Shown: positions 38,538-48,340 of the stretch, piece by piece
Position numbering within the stretch: position 1 is the stretch's first letter
Layout of the letters: each line of letters starts with the position of its first letter
Assembly: GCA_019359045.1 (NCBI GenBank)
Contig: JAHHIA010000020.1
Location: 1-64,000 of the forward strand
Reading direction: 5' to 3'
Length of the DNA: 64,000 nucleotides
Source of the DNA: Scytolyngbya sp. HA4215-MV1
GTDB taxonomy: Bacteria; Cyanobacteriota; Cyanobacteriia; Leptolyngbyales; Leptolyngbyaceae
Translations under genes and position numbers: made by a program
The notes under the pieces: model-generated
The model's input: only the letters and a program-made list of their open reading frames with translations
Database searches by the model: none
What the model was told of the DNA's origin: nothing

Positions 38538-41069
38538 ATGGAAATTGGGACCAATATCCCTCCTGGATGTCCAACAGTACAAGTGGAAGACGATCGCACA
38601 GGGTTAAGCATTGAAACCTTGAAGCGTGCTTTTTTAGACAATCTCTTCTACATTCAGGGCAAGTTTCCAGCGATCGCCACTCAGAATGATTACTACATGG
38701 CACTGGCATACACAGTACGCGATCGACTGTTTCGTCGCTGGATCAACACAGCGGAAGCCTATACCGAACATCGGGCGCGCACCGTTTGCTACCTCTCTGC
38801 CGAGTTTTTGATGGGTCCTCATCTAGGCAATAACCTGATCAACCTGGGAATTTATGATCTGGTCAAGCAGGCGATCGAAGAACTGGGACTGGATCTCGAC
38901 GAATTATTGGAACAAGAAGAAGAACCTGGATTGGGCAATGGCGGCTTAGGACGATTGGCAGCCTGCTATCTAGACTCACTGGCAACCCTAGAAATTCCTT
39001 CGATCGGCTACGGTATTCGCTACGAATTTGGTATTTTTGATCAGGATATCCGCGATGGTTGGCAGGTCGAAATTACCGATAAATGGCTGCGCTACGGCAA
39101 TCCCTGGGAAATTCCTCGTCCCGAATGGTCTGCTGAAGTGAAGTTGGGCGGACATACCGAAACCTTTCTCGACGAACACGGTCATCATCGGGTGCGCTGG
39201 GCACCTTACAACGTCGTTCGAGGCGTTCCCTACGACACGCCGATTCTGGGCTACAAAACCAACACCGCCAACACACTGCGCCTATGGAAAGCCGAAGCGC
39301 CCGAATCTTTTGACTTTGAAGCCTTCAACTCAGGCGATTACCTGGGAGCTGTGCACGAAAAGATGGTTTCCGAGAACCTTTCTAAGGTGCTCTATCCCAA
39401 CGACAACATTTCCCAAGGACGGCAACTCCGACTAGCGCAGCAGATTTTTTTCGTCTCTTGCTCCCTGCAAGACATGATTCGGATTCTGCAATCGCAAGGT
39501 CTTTCCCTGGAGAGGTTTCATGAGAAGTATGCCATTCAGTTGAACGATACCCATCCAGCAATCTCGGTAGCTGAACTGATGCGTTTGCTGATGGATGAGC
39601 ATGGCATGGCATGGGATAAAGCCTGGAGCATCACCACGCAAACCTTTGGCTATACCAACCATACCCTTCTGCCAGAAGCCCTGGAGCGCTGGCCCATCAG
39701 TCTCTTTGGCAGCTTACTGCCCCGCCATCTAGAAATTATTTACGAAATCAACAGCCGCTTTTTGGATGATGTCCGTATTCGTTTTCCCGATGAAGCCGAT
39801 CGCCTCAGCCGCATGTCGTTGATTGATGAAAGTGGCGAACGCTACGTCCGCATGGCAAACCTGGCTTGTGTAGGCAGTCATGCCATCAACGGAGTGGCTG
39901 CCCTGCATACGGAATTGCTCAAAAAAGATGTGCTCCACGACTTCTATGAAATGTACCCGCAGAAGTTCAACAACAAGACGAATGGAGTCACGCCTCGCCG
40001 GTTCATGGTACTGAGCAATCCTCGTTTGACTGATTTAATCACGCGAAAAATTGGTGGTAACTGGATTAAGCACCTAGCCGATCTGCAGAAGTTAGAAGCT
40101 TATGTCGATGATCCAGAATTTCGAGGTGAGTGGCGACAAATCAAACATGCTATCAAGCAAGATCTGGCGACCTACATTCACAAGCAATATGGCATCGAAA
40201 TTGATCCCAACTCACTATTCGACATTCAGGCAAAGCGCATTCATGAATACAAACGCCAGCATTTGAACGCGCTTTACATGGTTACTTTATATAACCGCAT
40301 CAAGGCAAATCCCCATCTGGAAATTACTCCCCGTACTTTTTTGTTTGGCGGCAAGGCAGCCCCCGGCTATTACTTGGCGAAGTTGATCATTAAATTGATT
40401 AACTCGATCGCAGAAGTCGTGAACCGCGATCCTGATATGCATGGCAAACTCAAGATCTTATTTTTGAAAGATTATAATGTCAAGTTTGCCCAGCGCATTT
40501 ATCCAGCAGCGGATCTCTCGGAACAAATTTCCACGGCAGGGAAAGAAGCCTCGGGAACTGGCAATATGAAATTTGCTATGAATGGGGCGCTGACGATCGG
40601 GACGTTGGATGGAGCCAATGTAGAAATCCGGGAAGAAGTTGGAGAAGAAAACTTCTTTCTGTTTGGTCTCACGGCTGCTGAAGTCTATGCCATGAGAGCC
40701 AAAGGCTATGACCCAATCAGCTACTACAACAGCAATGCCGAGCTGAAACTGGCGATCGATCGTATCGCCTCTGGGTTCTTTTCCCATGGAGATGCCAAGC
40801 TCTTTCAGCCATTAGTCGATAATCTTATGTATCAAGATCAATATTTCTTGTTTGCAGATTATCAATCTTATGTTGAGTGTCAAGATCGCGTCAGCCAAGC
40901 CTATCAGGATCAAGATAACTGGACTCGCATGGCAATTCTGAATTCGGCACGAATGGGTAAATTTTCCTCCGATCGCGCCATTCAAGACTACTGCGACGAT
41001 ATCTGGAAAGTGGCACCCGTCAAAATTGAGCTAGAGGAATACGTTCAGGCAAATATCACGTTGAAGTGA
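38538..41069 (+). CDS. glgP: Glycogen/alpha-glucan phosphorylase
   Basis: 843 residues from the ATG preceded by AGGTGG; a GTG nine bases earlier is also in frame. Family landmarks: YLSAEFLMGPHLGNNL, GLGNGGLGRLAACYLDSLAT, NDTHPAISVAELMRLL, TNGVTPRRFM, KRIHEYKRQHLNALYMV, and the pyridoxal-phosphate region EASGTGNMKFAMNGALTIGT. It releases glucose-1-phosphate from glycogen stores in the dark. It converges with the ExoD-like gene, 2 bp between the stops. Confidence 0.97.
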   Translation: MEIGTNIPPGCPTVQVEDDRTGLSIETLKRAFLDNLFYIQGKFPAIATQNDYYMALAYTVRDRLFRRWINTAEAYTEHRARTVCYLSAEFLMGPHLGNNLINLGIYDLVKQAIEELGLDLDELLEQEEEPGLGNGGLGRLAACYLDSLATLEIPSIGYGIRYEFGIFDQDIRDGWQVEITDKWLRYGNPWEIPRPEWSAEVKLGGHTETFLDEHGHHRVRWAPYNVVRGVPYDTPILGYKTNTANTLRLWKAEAPESFDFEAFNSGDYLGAVHEKMVSENLSKVLYPNDNISQGRQLRLAQQIFFVSCSLQDMIRILQSQGLSLERFHEKYAIQLNDTHPAISVAELMRLLMDEHGMAWDKAWSITTQTFGYTNHTLLPEALERWPISLFGSLLPRHLEIIYEINSRFLDDVRIRFPDEADRLSRMSLIDESGERYVRMANLACVGSHAINGVAALHTELLKKDVLHDFYEMYPQKFNNKTNGVTPRRFMVLSNPRLTDLITRKIGGNWIKHLADLQKLEAYVDDPEFRGEWRQIKHAIKQDLATYIHKQYGIEIDPNSLFDIQAKRIHEYKRQHLNALYMVTLYNRIKANPHLEITPRTFLFGGKAAPGYYLAKLIIKLINSIAEVVNRDPDMHGKLKILFLKDYNVKFAQRIYPAADLSEQISTAGKEASGTGNMKFAMNGALTIGTLDGANVEIREEVGEENFFLFGLTAAEVYAMRAKGYDPISYYNSNAELKLAIDRIASGFFSHGDAKLFQPLVDNLMYQDQYFLFADYQSYVECQDRVSQAYQDQDNWTRMAILNSARMGKFSSDRAIQDYCDDIWKVAPVKIELEEYVQANITLK

Positions 41070-41071
41070 CC

Positions 41072-41695
41072 TTATCTCAAAAAATTCTGAATTAGTCCTC
41101 CGGCTTGCCACAGGAGTACGCCAAACACCCCTGAAACTGCGATCGTGAGACCATAACCAAAACACATCAACCAGCCATCTGCCTCCAGCGTTGCCACCAC
41201 TAGCACCAAAATTGCGATCGTTGGCATAAAGTTGGTAAATGGAATCGGCAAGATCAACAGAATGGCAAGCCAGGCAATACAAATCCCATTGAGTTGCCAG
41301 GCATGAGAACTCTCAGCCAATCTGCTGAGTCGGGGTTTGGCAATTTTCTCCAAAAATCCCATTAATTGTTTCAGGTTTTTGAGGAGGTTTGAGGCAAGCC
41401 AATTGGGAAACTGGAGGTGAGCAATTGCACGGGGCAACCAGGGTTTTCGTCGCCCTGCTGCCATTTGCACTGCCAGTAAAAAACAGGCAAAACCCAACGG
41501 TCCGGGTAATCCCGGCAAAGTGGGCAGCAAAAACGGCAGTACCAGCAGCCCAATCACTAGGCTGAACCCTCGTTCCAGGGTTTCTTCTAGAATATCTGCC
41601 AGGGTTAAAGGTTTATCTGCCAGCTGTTTGAGCAGCGCTTCGATATCTTGCGAAAATCTCAGGTGCATGATCGGTAGAGCAAATTTCAGAGCCAA
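41072..41695 (-). CDS. ExoD-family membrane protein
   Basis: 207 residues with four or so membrane segments. The ExoD features include TLADILEETLERGFSLVIGL, LPFLLPTLPGLPGPLGF and LPIPFTNFMPTIAILVLV. ExoD-like proteins are linked to exopolysaccharide production in rhizobia; their molecular role is unknown. Confidence 0.8.
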   Translation of the reverse strand: MALKFALPIMHLRFSQDIEALLKQLADKPLTLADILEETLERGFSLVIGLLVLPFLLPTLPGLPGPLGFACFLLAVQMAAGRRKPWLPRAIAHLQFPNWLASNLLKNLKQLMGFLEKIAKPRLSRLAESSHAWQLNGICIAWLAILLILPIPFTNFMPTIAILVLVVATLEADGWLMCFGYGLTIAVSGVFGVLLWQAGGLIQNFLR

Positions 41696-41783
41696 TGGTT
41701 ACAATCAGGCAGGCAGATTACACCCCCTATTATGACGATCAATTGTTAATGGGTGAATTCCGGTTCATGCTGGCAAGACAGGT

Positions 41784-43814
41784 ATGAAACACGCTATTCG
41801 TTTTGCTTTCATGACCGTCATTGCCCTGGTGATAGTGGTTTTACCTTACCAAATCCAGACGCTCTCGCCTCGTCAACCCTTGAATCCAACGCTGGTTCGC
41901 CAACAGAAATTTTCGCAGAATCGTTCGACTCACCCCAACCCTCCAAAGACCCAACTCTTCCCAGGCATTGACCTCGCTCCTGTTGATCCCCGCTACCGCA
42001 ACCCCTGGACATCTGCTTTAGAAAAAAGCTTTCAGCAACGGTCAACCGAGGCAATTCGTTACTACGCAACCTCAGAATATGGCAACACAACGGGTGAGAA
42101 CGAAAAACGATCTTATCCCAAAGCCATGCTCAGTTTTTTGGCAGGTCATCGCGACTCAGCGATCGCCTTTCTGCAACGTGAAGACGATGACGTTCAAGAT
42201 CATCGCCATACCCTGGGCATCGATTACTATTACGCTTTCACGCTCAAAGGGCAAATCCGTAAATACTTTTTATTAAGTTCAGCACTTGATCCTCAATATC
42301 GCCAAAGAATGTACGATGGGGCAAAACTTTGGACAGCAAAAGATCCCTACGATCGTCCCCATCCGCTCTATGGCAACGGGGATGGTCAAGGCAAAGATTG
42401 GAGCATCCGCAAGCGCGGCGGTTGGGTAGACAAACGTAACACCGATAACTTACGGGCAATGCGGGAAACTTCGGTTTACCTGATGGCAGAAGAGACAGGC
42501 AATGAAACGGTACGCCGCCTCTACAAACAAAAGTTACAGCGCTATGTCTGGGCACTTTACCACATCGGTATGGGCGAATGGGACTCTAGCAACTACCAGG
42601 CACACACTTTCACGGCTTACCTGAATTTGTACGATTTTGCCAAAGACCCAGAAGTGAAATTTCTGGCGAAGGCAGCGTTGGATTGGCTCTCTGCTTCGGC
42701 AGCCGTTAAGTACTACCGGGGTGGGTTTGGTGGACCCAATAAGCGAGATGCGATCGATGGCAACGTCGTCTATGGTGCCAATGCGGCTCGATTCTTTTCG
42801 CTCTATTTTGGCGATGTGCCGATTCCTGACCCCAAGCCTGATGTTGATTCACTTTATGCCATTACCAGTACTTATCGTCCACCTCAGGCAGTGGTCGCTT
42901 TGGCGCGCAAACAGTTTCCCCGTCCAGTAGAAGTGTTGAGCACCAAACCCATCTACGAAAACTGGAAACGAGGGGGAGACGATCAGCCTGCTTACTGGGA
43001 AACGACCTTTTTTGGGCGGAGCTATCAAATGGGTAGCATTGTTTCTGCCTTTAGTGATGGGGATGTTGCGCCCTTCAAACTGATGGCAAGCAATGCCCAA
43101 CGCGGGGTTGATTTTTTTGTAGCAAACACGAGCAAGGACTGGGTACAGGCAGGGAAGCATCCGGGGGATCAAGTGGGGCAGTTTCGCAATCTCCTGGTTT
43201 GGCTGTGCTCTGCCAGCGATCGCCCTTTTTTCTTTCAGCTTCCCAAAACTGTCAAATCTGAGACTCGGAACTGTGCATCGTCAGCGAAGGTAGACTCTCG
43301 ATCTCCCTGCGTCTGGTTCTTTCAATTGGAAAATACCTGGTTGGCAGTCTATCCGATTAATCTGGGGACATATACTCCGGTAACCATTCCAGAAAAGCGT
43401 TACGCAGATCTTTACCGCGATGAAGCAACCTTACAAGTAAAGCCTCAGGGAAATGGTTATGCGGGCTTTGCTCTGGAAGTGGGAGAAGCTACCGAGGGTA
43501 GCTATCAAGCCTTTCAACAAGCGATCGAAGCTCGTAGTCGATTGAATCTGGAGGCGATTGCTAAGAGCACCGTGGAACTGACTGGGAACAGGGGCGATCG
43601 CCTCAACTTAACCCACTATGCAAAAACCGACTTACCGATCGTCTTTCGTAACGGCATTCGACGCGATTGGCGCAAAACTTTCGACCTGTATCAGCCCGTT
43701 GACACTGCTGCTCCGATTTCACTCGGTTGGAAACAAGGAAAACTGAAAGTCCAAGCTGGAGGAATGCAGTTTGAGCAAAGTGTTTCTTCCTCAATTCACA
43801 GCGGACTCTATTGA
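41784..43814 (+). CDS. Secreted protein of unknown function, possibly an alpha/alpha-toroid sugar-active protein
   Basis: 676 residues, N-terminal signal peptide or anchor (FAFMTVIALVIVVLPYQIQT). The middle (about 150-380) is helical and aromatic, with TDNLRAMRETSVYLMAEETG, IGMGEWDSSNYQAHTFTAYL and a following domain (YQMGSIVSAFSDGD, WLAVYPINLGTYTPVTI) that could be a beta-sandwich. A helical toroid plus beta-sandwich is usual in polysaccharide lyases (heparinase II/III, alginate lyases), but I cannot assign a family. It overlaps the next minus-strand gene by seven bases at the 3' ends. Confidence 0.6.
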   Translation: MKHAIRFAFMTVIALVIVVLPYQIQTLSPRQPLNPTLVRQQKFSQNRSTHPNPPKTQLFPGIDLAPVDPRYRNPWTSALEKSFQQRSTEAIRYYATSEYGNTTGENEKRSYPKAMLSFLAGHRDSAIAFLQREDDDVQDHRHTLGIDYYYAFTLKGQIRKYFLLSSALDPQYRQRMYDGAKLWTAKDPYDRPHPLYGNGDGQGKDWSIRKRGGWVDKRNTDNLRAMRETSVYLMAEETGNETVRRLYKQKLQRYVWALYHIGMGEWDSSNYQAHTFTAYLNLYDFAKDPEVKFLAKAALDWLSASAAVKYYRGGFGGPNKRDAIDGNVVYGANAARFFSLYFGDVPIPDPKPDVDSLYAITSTYRPPQAVVALARKQFPRPVEVLSTKPIYENWKRGGDDQPAYWETTFFGRSYQMGSIVSAFSDGDVAPFKLMASNAQRGVDFFVANTSKDWVQAGKHPGDQVGQFRNLLVWLCSASDRPFFFQLPKTVKSETRNCASSAKVDSRSPCVWFFQLENTWLAVYPINLGTYTPVTIPEKRYADLYRDEATLQVKPQGNGYAGFALEVGEATEGSYQAFQQAIEARSRLNLEAIAKSTVELTGNRGDRLNLTHYAKTDLPIVFRNGIRRDWRKTFDLYQPVDTAAPISLGWKQGKLKVQAGGMQFEQSVSSSIHSGLY

Positions 43815-44254
43815 CTCCGACGCTCTTGATACATTAAGTCCAGCATATGAGCCTGTTGCTTCACTGCCGATGCCAAAGACTCAGCGATCGCGGCTTGGCG
43901 ATCCACGACATCTGCTTGGCGATCAGTTCTTGCCCGGACTTCAGCAAAATCTTCCCGAATATCTTGACGCAGTTTTTCGGAGTCTTCATTCAACTTGCGT
44001 CCCAACGCCTCAAACCCTTCCATGATGATCTGGCGTGCCTGGATCATACTTTCCTTCAGATCAGCCATTCCCTCACGCATTTCAGAAATCCCTTCACGCA
44101 TTTCAGAGATTTCTTGGCGCATTTCAGAAATGCTAGTTTTCAAGTCGGCAAACCCTTCAGCCACCGTTACGCGAAGCTCAGTTACGCTAACCCTGAGTTC
44201 GGTGATGCCTTCAGTCAGCCGACCGACCTGATCAATTAGGACAAAAGTAAACAC
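43808..44254 (-). CDS. Small coiled-coil protein
   Basis: 148 residues, almost wholly coiled coil, with heptad copies SEMRQEISEMREGISEMREG and RLTEGITELRVSVTELRV. It has no membrane segment or recognised domain. It lies 29 bp downstream of fabI on the same strand. Function unknown; proteins of this type are sometimes structural, or bind partner coils. Confidence 0.6.
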   Translation of the reverse strand: MFTFVLIDQVGRLTEGITELRVSVTELRVTVAEGFADLKTSISEMRQEISEMREGISEMREGMADLKESMIQARQIIMEGFEALGRKLNEDSEKLRQDIREDFAEVRARTDRQADVVDRQAAIAESLASAVKQQAHMLDLMYQERRSQ

Positions 44255-44283
44255 AATTCTACAGCAATCCTTTTCAAATATCC

Positions 44284-45069
44284 CTACGCCATTCCCATAA
44301 TTTCGTAGCCAGAATCAACGTAGAGAATTTGCCCGGTGATGCCGCTGGACAGGTCACTCGAAAGAAAAGCTGCCGTGTTGCCAACCTCGGTTTGGGTCAC
44401 AGTGCGGCGGAGGGGGGCAGAGGCTTCGACATGCTTGATCATATCCAAAATTCCACCCACCGCGGAAGATGCCAGGGTGCGAATCGGTCCCGCAGAAATG
44501 CCATTAACGCGAATATTGTGCGGACCCAGCTCAGACGCCAGGTAGCGCACATTCATTTCCAGCGCCGCTTTGGCAATACCCATGACGTTATAGTTAGGGA
44601 TCACCTTGACCCCACCCAAATAGGACAGGGTGATAATGCTGCCGCCTTCGGTCATCAAAGCTTTGGCACCGTGACTGAGAGAGATCAAAGAGTAAGCGCT
44701 GACTTCCAATGCCAAGGTAAATCCTGCGCGTGAGGTGCTGCTAAATTCGCCAGTCAAGTCATCTTTGTTGGCAAACGCGAGGCAGTGAATGAGGATATCT
44801 AATTTACCCCACTTCTCTTGAATGGCAGCAAAGAGTGCATCAACTTGAGCACCATCTTGAACATCCAGAGGCAAAAACAGGCTGGGTTGTAGCGGTTCTA
44901 CCAGCTCTGCGACTTTTTTTTCAAAGCGCCCTTTGTCATCGGGTAGATAGGTGACGCCGAGGTTTGCCCCCGCTTTGTGTAGTTGTTGAGCGATGCCCCA
45001 GGCGATCGACTTATTATTCGCAATCCCAGTGACCAGAGCATTCTTTCCAGTTAGATCCAGCATAAACAT
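44284..45069 (-). CDS. fabI: Enoyl-[acyl-carrier-protein] reductase (NADH)
   Basis: 261 residues. LTGKNALVTGIANNKSIAWGIAQQL binds the cofactor and the active-site Tyr-x6-Lys pair is YNVMGIAKAALEM. The sequence SEMNVRYLASELGPHNIRVN-like region and SAGPIRTLASSAVG are typical of FabI. It reduces trans-2-enoyl-ACP in the last step of each fatty acid elongation cycle. A second ATG six bases inside (45063) starts MLDLTGK and may be the true start. Confidence 0.95.
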   Translation of the reverse strand: MFMLDLTGKNALVTGIANNKSIAWGIAQQLHKAGANLGVTYLPDDKGRFEKKVAELVEPLQPSLFLPLDVQDGAQVDALFAAIQEKWGKLDILIHCLAFANKDDLTGEFSSTSRAGFTLALEVSAYSLISLSHGAKALMTEGGSIITLSYLGGVKVIPNYNVMGIAKAALEMNVRYLASELGPHNIRVNGISAGPIRTLASSAVGGILDMIKHVEASAPLRRTVTQTEVGNTAAFLSSDLSSGITGQILYVDSGYEIMGMA

Positions 45070-45597
45070 CTATTTCTAATGCAACTACGAGAATACTCGA
45101 TCGCGGAGATTACTTTGACATCCTGGTCGAAATCTAATCAAAGAGGGCAAAGGGCATCTCAAAAAATTTAAACAGATAGTAGATGCAGGAAGAATTGATT
45201 GAGTTCGTAACGAAATTGTGCCGTTTTGGGTCACCTCGCCTATCATTTATCACTATAAATTTCAATCAATTAGAGATTTCAGAGAGATTTTAGGCAATTG
45301 GTGGTCTACGCAACGCTAAAACTTGCGAAAATTCAAGGTATCGAACAAATTGTGTATCGCAGCGAACAAAAAAGCGCTTGTGAGTAAGATTAAGTGTTTT
45401 AAAGTCAGAAATCTCTCACAGGGAGTTTTCATATTTGCATTGATGGTAGAGCGATTATTAAGCACTGCTTATGGTGGTGATTTGTTAAGTGTACAGAGCT
45501 GTCAGACTTCGGGTTGAATCAACCGATCCACCGAATCACACTCAGTTATTAGTAACACTAAATTGTTAAAGCAGCTTCGGGAAGCTAAAACGGGGAT
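45070..45597. promoter_or_regulatory. Divergent region between fabI and ntcA
   Basis: About 530 bp without a convincing gene; the 64-codon frame at 45323-45517 has a weak start and no similarity I recognise. ntcA promoters often carry NtcA sites (GTA-N8-TAC) in filamentous cyanobacteria; I searched by eye and found no exact copy. Confidence 0.45.
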
Positions 45598-46269
45598 ATG
45601 GTAGTGACGCAAGATAAACCACTCGCATCGGTGTTCCGTCAAATTGGTGGTGGAGCATTTCCACCTGTGGTGGAAACTTTTGATCGCGGTAAGACTATCT
45701 TTTTCCCAGGGGATCCAGCTGAACGGGTTTACTTTTTGTTGAGAGGAGCGGTTAAGCTCTCCAGGGTTTATGAAGCGGGTGAAGAGATTACGGTTGCTTT
45801 ATTGCGCGAGAATAGCGTTTTTGGCGTTCTCTCGCTGATTACAGGACATCGCTCCGATCGCTTCTATCACGCCGTTGCCTTTACCCCAGTCGATTTGCTC
45901 TCAGTTCCAATCGAGCAAGTTGAAAAAGCACTGAAAGATAATCCCGAACTCTGCATGTTGATGCTGCGCGGTTTATCATCCCGCATTTTGCAAACCGAGA
46001 TGATGATTGAAACGCTGGCACATCGAGACATGGGATCGCGGTTGGTCAGCTTTTTGTTGATTCTCTGTCGCGATTTTGGCACCCCTAGCCAGGATGGCAT
46101 CACAATCGACCTCAAACTTTCTCATCAAGCGATCGCAGAAGCGATCGGCTCAACTCGGGTTACAGTCACCCGATTACTGGGCGATCTGCGACAAGACAAA
46201 ATGATTTCAATCCATAAAAAGAAGATCACTGTGCATAATCCCGTCACGCTCAGCCAACAATTTACTTAA
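45598..46269 (+). CDS. ntcA: Global nitrogen regulator NtcA
   Basis: 223 residues. The CRP-like cyclic-nucleotide-fold domain (about 20-140) has [25 protein letters not shown], and the helix-turn-helix reads [25 protein letters not shown] (about 175-200). It matches NtcA almost throughout. NtcA binds 2-oxoglutarate and activates nitrogen assimilation genes (and heterocyst genes where they exist). Confidence 0.97.
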   Translation: MVVTQDKPLASVFRQIGGGAFPPVVETFDRGKTIFFPGDPAERVYFLLRGAVKLSRVYEAGEEITVALLRENSVFGVLSLITGHRSDRFYHAVAFTPVDLLSVPIEQVEKALKDNPELCMLMLRGLSSRILQTEMMIETLAHRDMGSRLVSFLLILCRDFGTPSQDGITIDLKLSHQAIAEAIGSTRVTVTRLLGDLRQDKMISIHKKKITVHNPVTLSQQFT

Positions 46270-46504
46270 AGACCTCGAGCAAATGTAGAGATTGCGTGTG
46301 CTCCATTGCATGGAATAAAAATTCCTCAGCAACTGGCGTTTTGGTCATGAATCAAAATTGATGAGATCACGAGAGTCATTGGCAACAATCTACAGCTTTT
46401 GAAGACATTAGGATAGGCTGTATCTGAGCAGACTAGTTTTCTAGCGGCTCAAAGGGGTGGTGCACAGTCAAAGCTGTGAGGAGTGAGGGCTTGCTGGAGG
46501 GTCA

Positions 46505-47839
46505 ATGTCTGTCGGGTATATCCTGATTCTGGCAATTCTAATTTTAGGTGGAGTCATTGCAACCGTTGGCGATCACTTAGGGACGCGAATCGGTAAAGCT
46601 CGTTTGAGCCTATTCAATTTACGCCCGCGCAAAACCGCTGTTTTAGTGACCATTTTGACGGGAACCGTAATTTCGGCTTCTACTCTGGGAATTTTATTGG
46701 CAACTAGTGGTCCCTTACGAACTGGAATTTTAGATATTGAACAGTTGCAGCGCCGCCTTAGAAAAACTCGTGAGGCATTAGATGTTACCGATGCCCAAAA
46801 AGTTAAAGTAGAAAGTGAGTTGGCTCGGGCAAAAAACGAACAGATCGAGGCTCAGCGTCGGTTGGATAATATTAATCGATCGCTCAGTGCAGCAATCACG
46901 CGCCAAAGCCGCACCCAAGCCGAACGGGATCGCGCCCAAACTGAACGAGATCGGGCACAAGGAGAACGAGATCGGGCGTTGATTGCGCTCAATCGGCAAC
47001 GCAGCACGCTTTTGGCAGAAATTCGCCAAATTCAAACTGAGCGACAGACTATCTTGCGGCAACGAGATGAAGTCAGAGCGCAACGTGAGAAAGAGGTCGC
47101 AGAGCGCGATCGCGCCATCTCCGTTCGAGAAGCACTCCTGAAGGATTTGGCAAACCAGCAAGAATACTTAGCACGAGAAGTTCAACGGTTAGAGCGCGAA
47201 TCTCAAGGACTACGGCAGGGCAGCTTTGCCCTACAACGCGGGCAAGTTTTAGCTTCAGGGGTCGTGCGGATTGTTGAGCCAGCGGCAGCACGTCAAGCCG
47301 TCGATCAGTTTTTGCAGGAAGCAAATCGCACAGCTTTGAAAAGCACCCAACCGGGAGCCGGAAATGTGGATGGACCCATTATCCAAATTACTCAATCTGA
47401 AGTCGAACAACTCATTGATGAAATTGACGATGGGCAAGATTACGTCGTTAGAATTTTGGCAGCAGCCAATTATTTAGTGGGCGAAAAGCAAATTCGAGTA
47501 TTTGCCGATGCGGTTCGCAATCAAGTTGTTTTTTTGGCGGGAGATGTGGTTGCAACTACATCCCTCAATCCTTCAACGATGACGACTGAGCAAATACAAG
47601 AGCGGATTAATTTGCTCATCGCATCTTCCAATTTTCGTGCCCGTCGTTTAGGTTTGTTGAATGATACGGTGCAAATTGGTCGAATTCAAACCGTACTTAA
47701 TTTTATTGAACAGCTTAAAAAATATCAGCAACCGATCGATATTAAGACGGTGACGGCTGAGGTAACTTACACGGCTGGACCGCTGAAAATTAAAATCGTT
47801 GCGGTGAAAGATGGTGAAGTTCTTTTTGGTACAAATTAG
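46505..47839 (+). CDS. DUF3084 protein, membrane-anchored coiled coil
   Basis: 444 residues. Two membrane helices (YILILAILILGGVIATVG; VTILTGTVISASTLGILLA) with LGTRIGKARLSLFNLRPRK between them, then a long coiled coil (about 80-240, e.g. AERDRAQTERDRAQGERDRA) and a C-terminal domain ending TYTAGPLKIKIVAVKDGEVLF. DUF3084 is common in cyanobacteria, of unknown function. The YqgF-like gene starts five bases after the stop, so they are probably co-transcribed. Confidence 0.85.
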   Translation: MSVGYILILAILILGGVIATVGDHLGTRIGKARLSLFNLRPRKTAVLVTILTGTVISASTLGILLATSGPLRTGILDIEQLQRRLRKTREALDVTDAQKVKVESELARAKNEQIEAQRRLDNINRSLSAAITRQSRTQAERDRAQTERDRAQGERDRALIALNRQRSTLLAEIRQIQTERQTILRQRDEVRAQREKEVAERDRAISVREALLKDLANQQEYLAREVQRLERESQGLRQGSFALQRGQVLASGVVRIVEPAAARQAVDQFLQEANRTALKSTQPGAGNVDGPIIQITQSEVEQLIDEIDDGQDYVVRILAAANYLVGEKQIRVFADAVRNQVVFLAGDVVATTSLNPSTMTTEQIQERINLLIASSNFRARRLGLLNDTVQIGRIQTVLNFIEQLKKYQQPIDIKTVTAEVTYTAGPLKIKIVAVKDGEVLFGTN

Positions 47840-47844
47840 TTGCT

Positions 47845-48282
47845 ATGTCTACCCACTTTAGCCATACGCCTGATCAACCTGTGATTTTAGGGTTTGATCC
47901 AGGCAAAAATAAGTGCGGTTTAGCAGTCATGGGCGTCGATCGCAAACTTCATTATCATCAGGTGGTAGATGCAACCCTCGCGATCGCCACGATTGCATCC
48001 CTGCGGCAACAATTCCCCATCTCTCTGGTGATCATGGGTGACCAAACCACCGCGAAATCGTGGAAACAAAAGCTCAACACTGAGTTACCCGATCCTCTGC
48101 GTATCGTTTTGGTAGACGAGCGTTATAGCACCCTACAAGCTCGCGATCGTTATTGGCAAATGTATCCACCTAAAGGTCTAGGCGCCTTGATTCCGAAAGC
48201 TCTGCGCCAGATTTCGCGCCCGATCGATGATATTGTGGCAATTCTCTTGATCGAGCGATACTTAGAGCGATTGGTAACGTGA
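47845..48282 (+). CDS. RNase H-fold nuclease, YqgF/RuvX-like
   Basis: 145 residues. ILGFDPGKNKCGLAVMG is the first strand with its catalytic Asp; MGDQTTAKSWKQKL, LVDERYSTLQARDRYW (with a Glu) and ISRPIDDIVAILLIERYL (with a Asp) follow. The YqgF family includes the pre-16S rRNA processing nuclease; the cyanobacterial version is shorter in motifs but the acidic set is present. Confidence 0.8.
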   Translation: MSTHFSHTPDQPVILGFDPGKNKCGLAVMGVDRKLHYHQVVDATLAIATIASLRQQFPISLVIMGDQTTAKSWKQKLNTELPDPLRIVLVDERYSTLQARDRYWQMYPPKGLGALIPKALRQISRPIDDIVAILLIERYLERLVT

Positions 48283-48340
48283 AGGTGAGATGTCAAGGGG
48301 GGAGGAGTCGAAACGTGAACCCCTTTCTAACACCTGACAC

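Noticed and set aside
45323-45517. A 64-codon frame between fabI and ntcA
   Set aside because: Weak start and no similarity; lies in a regulatory gap.
45270-45597. An NtcA binding site upstream of ntcA
   Set aside because: No exact GTA-N8-TAC copy was found by eye.
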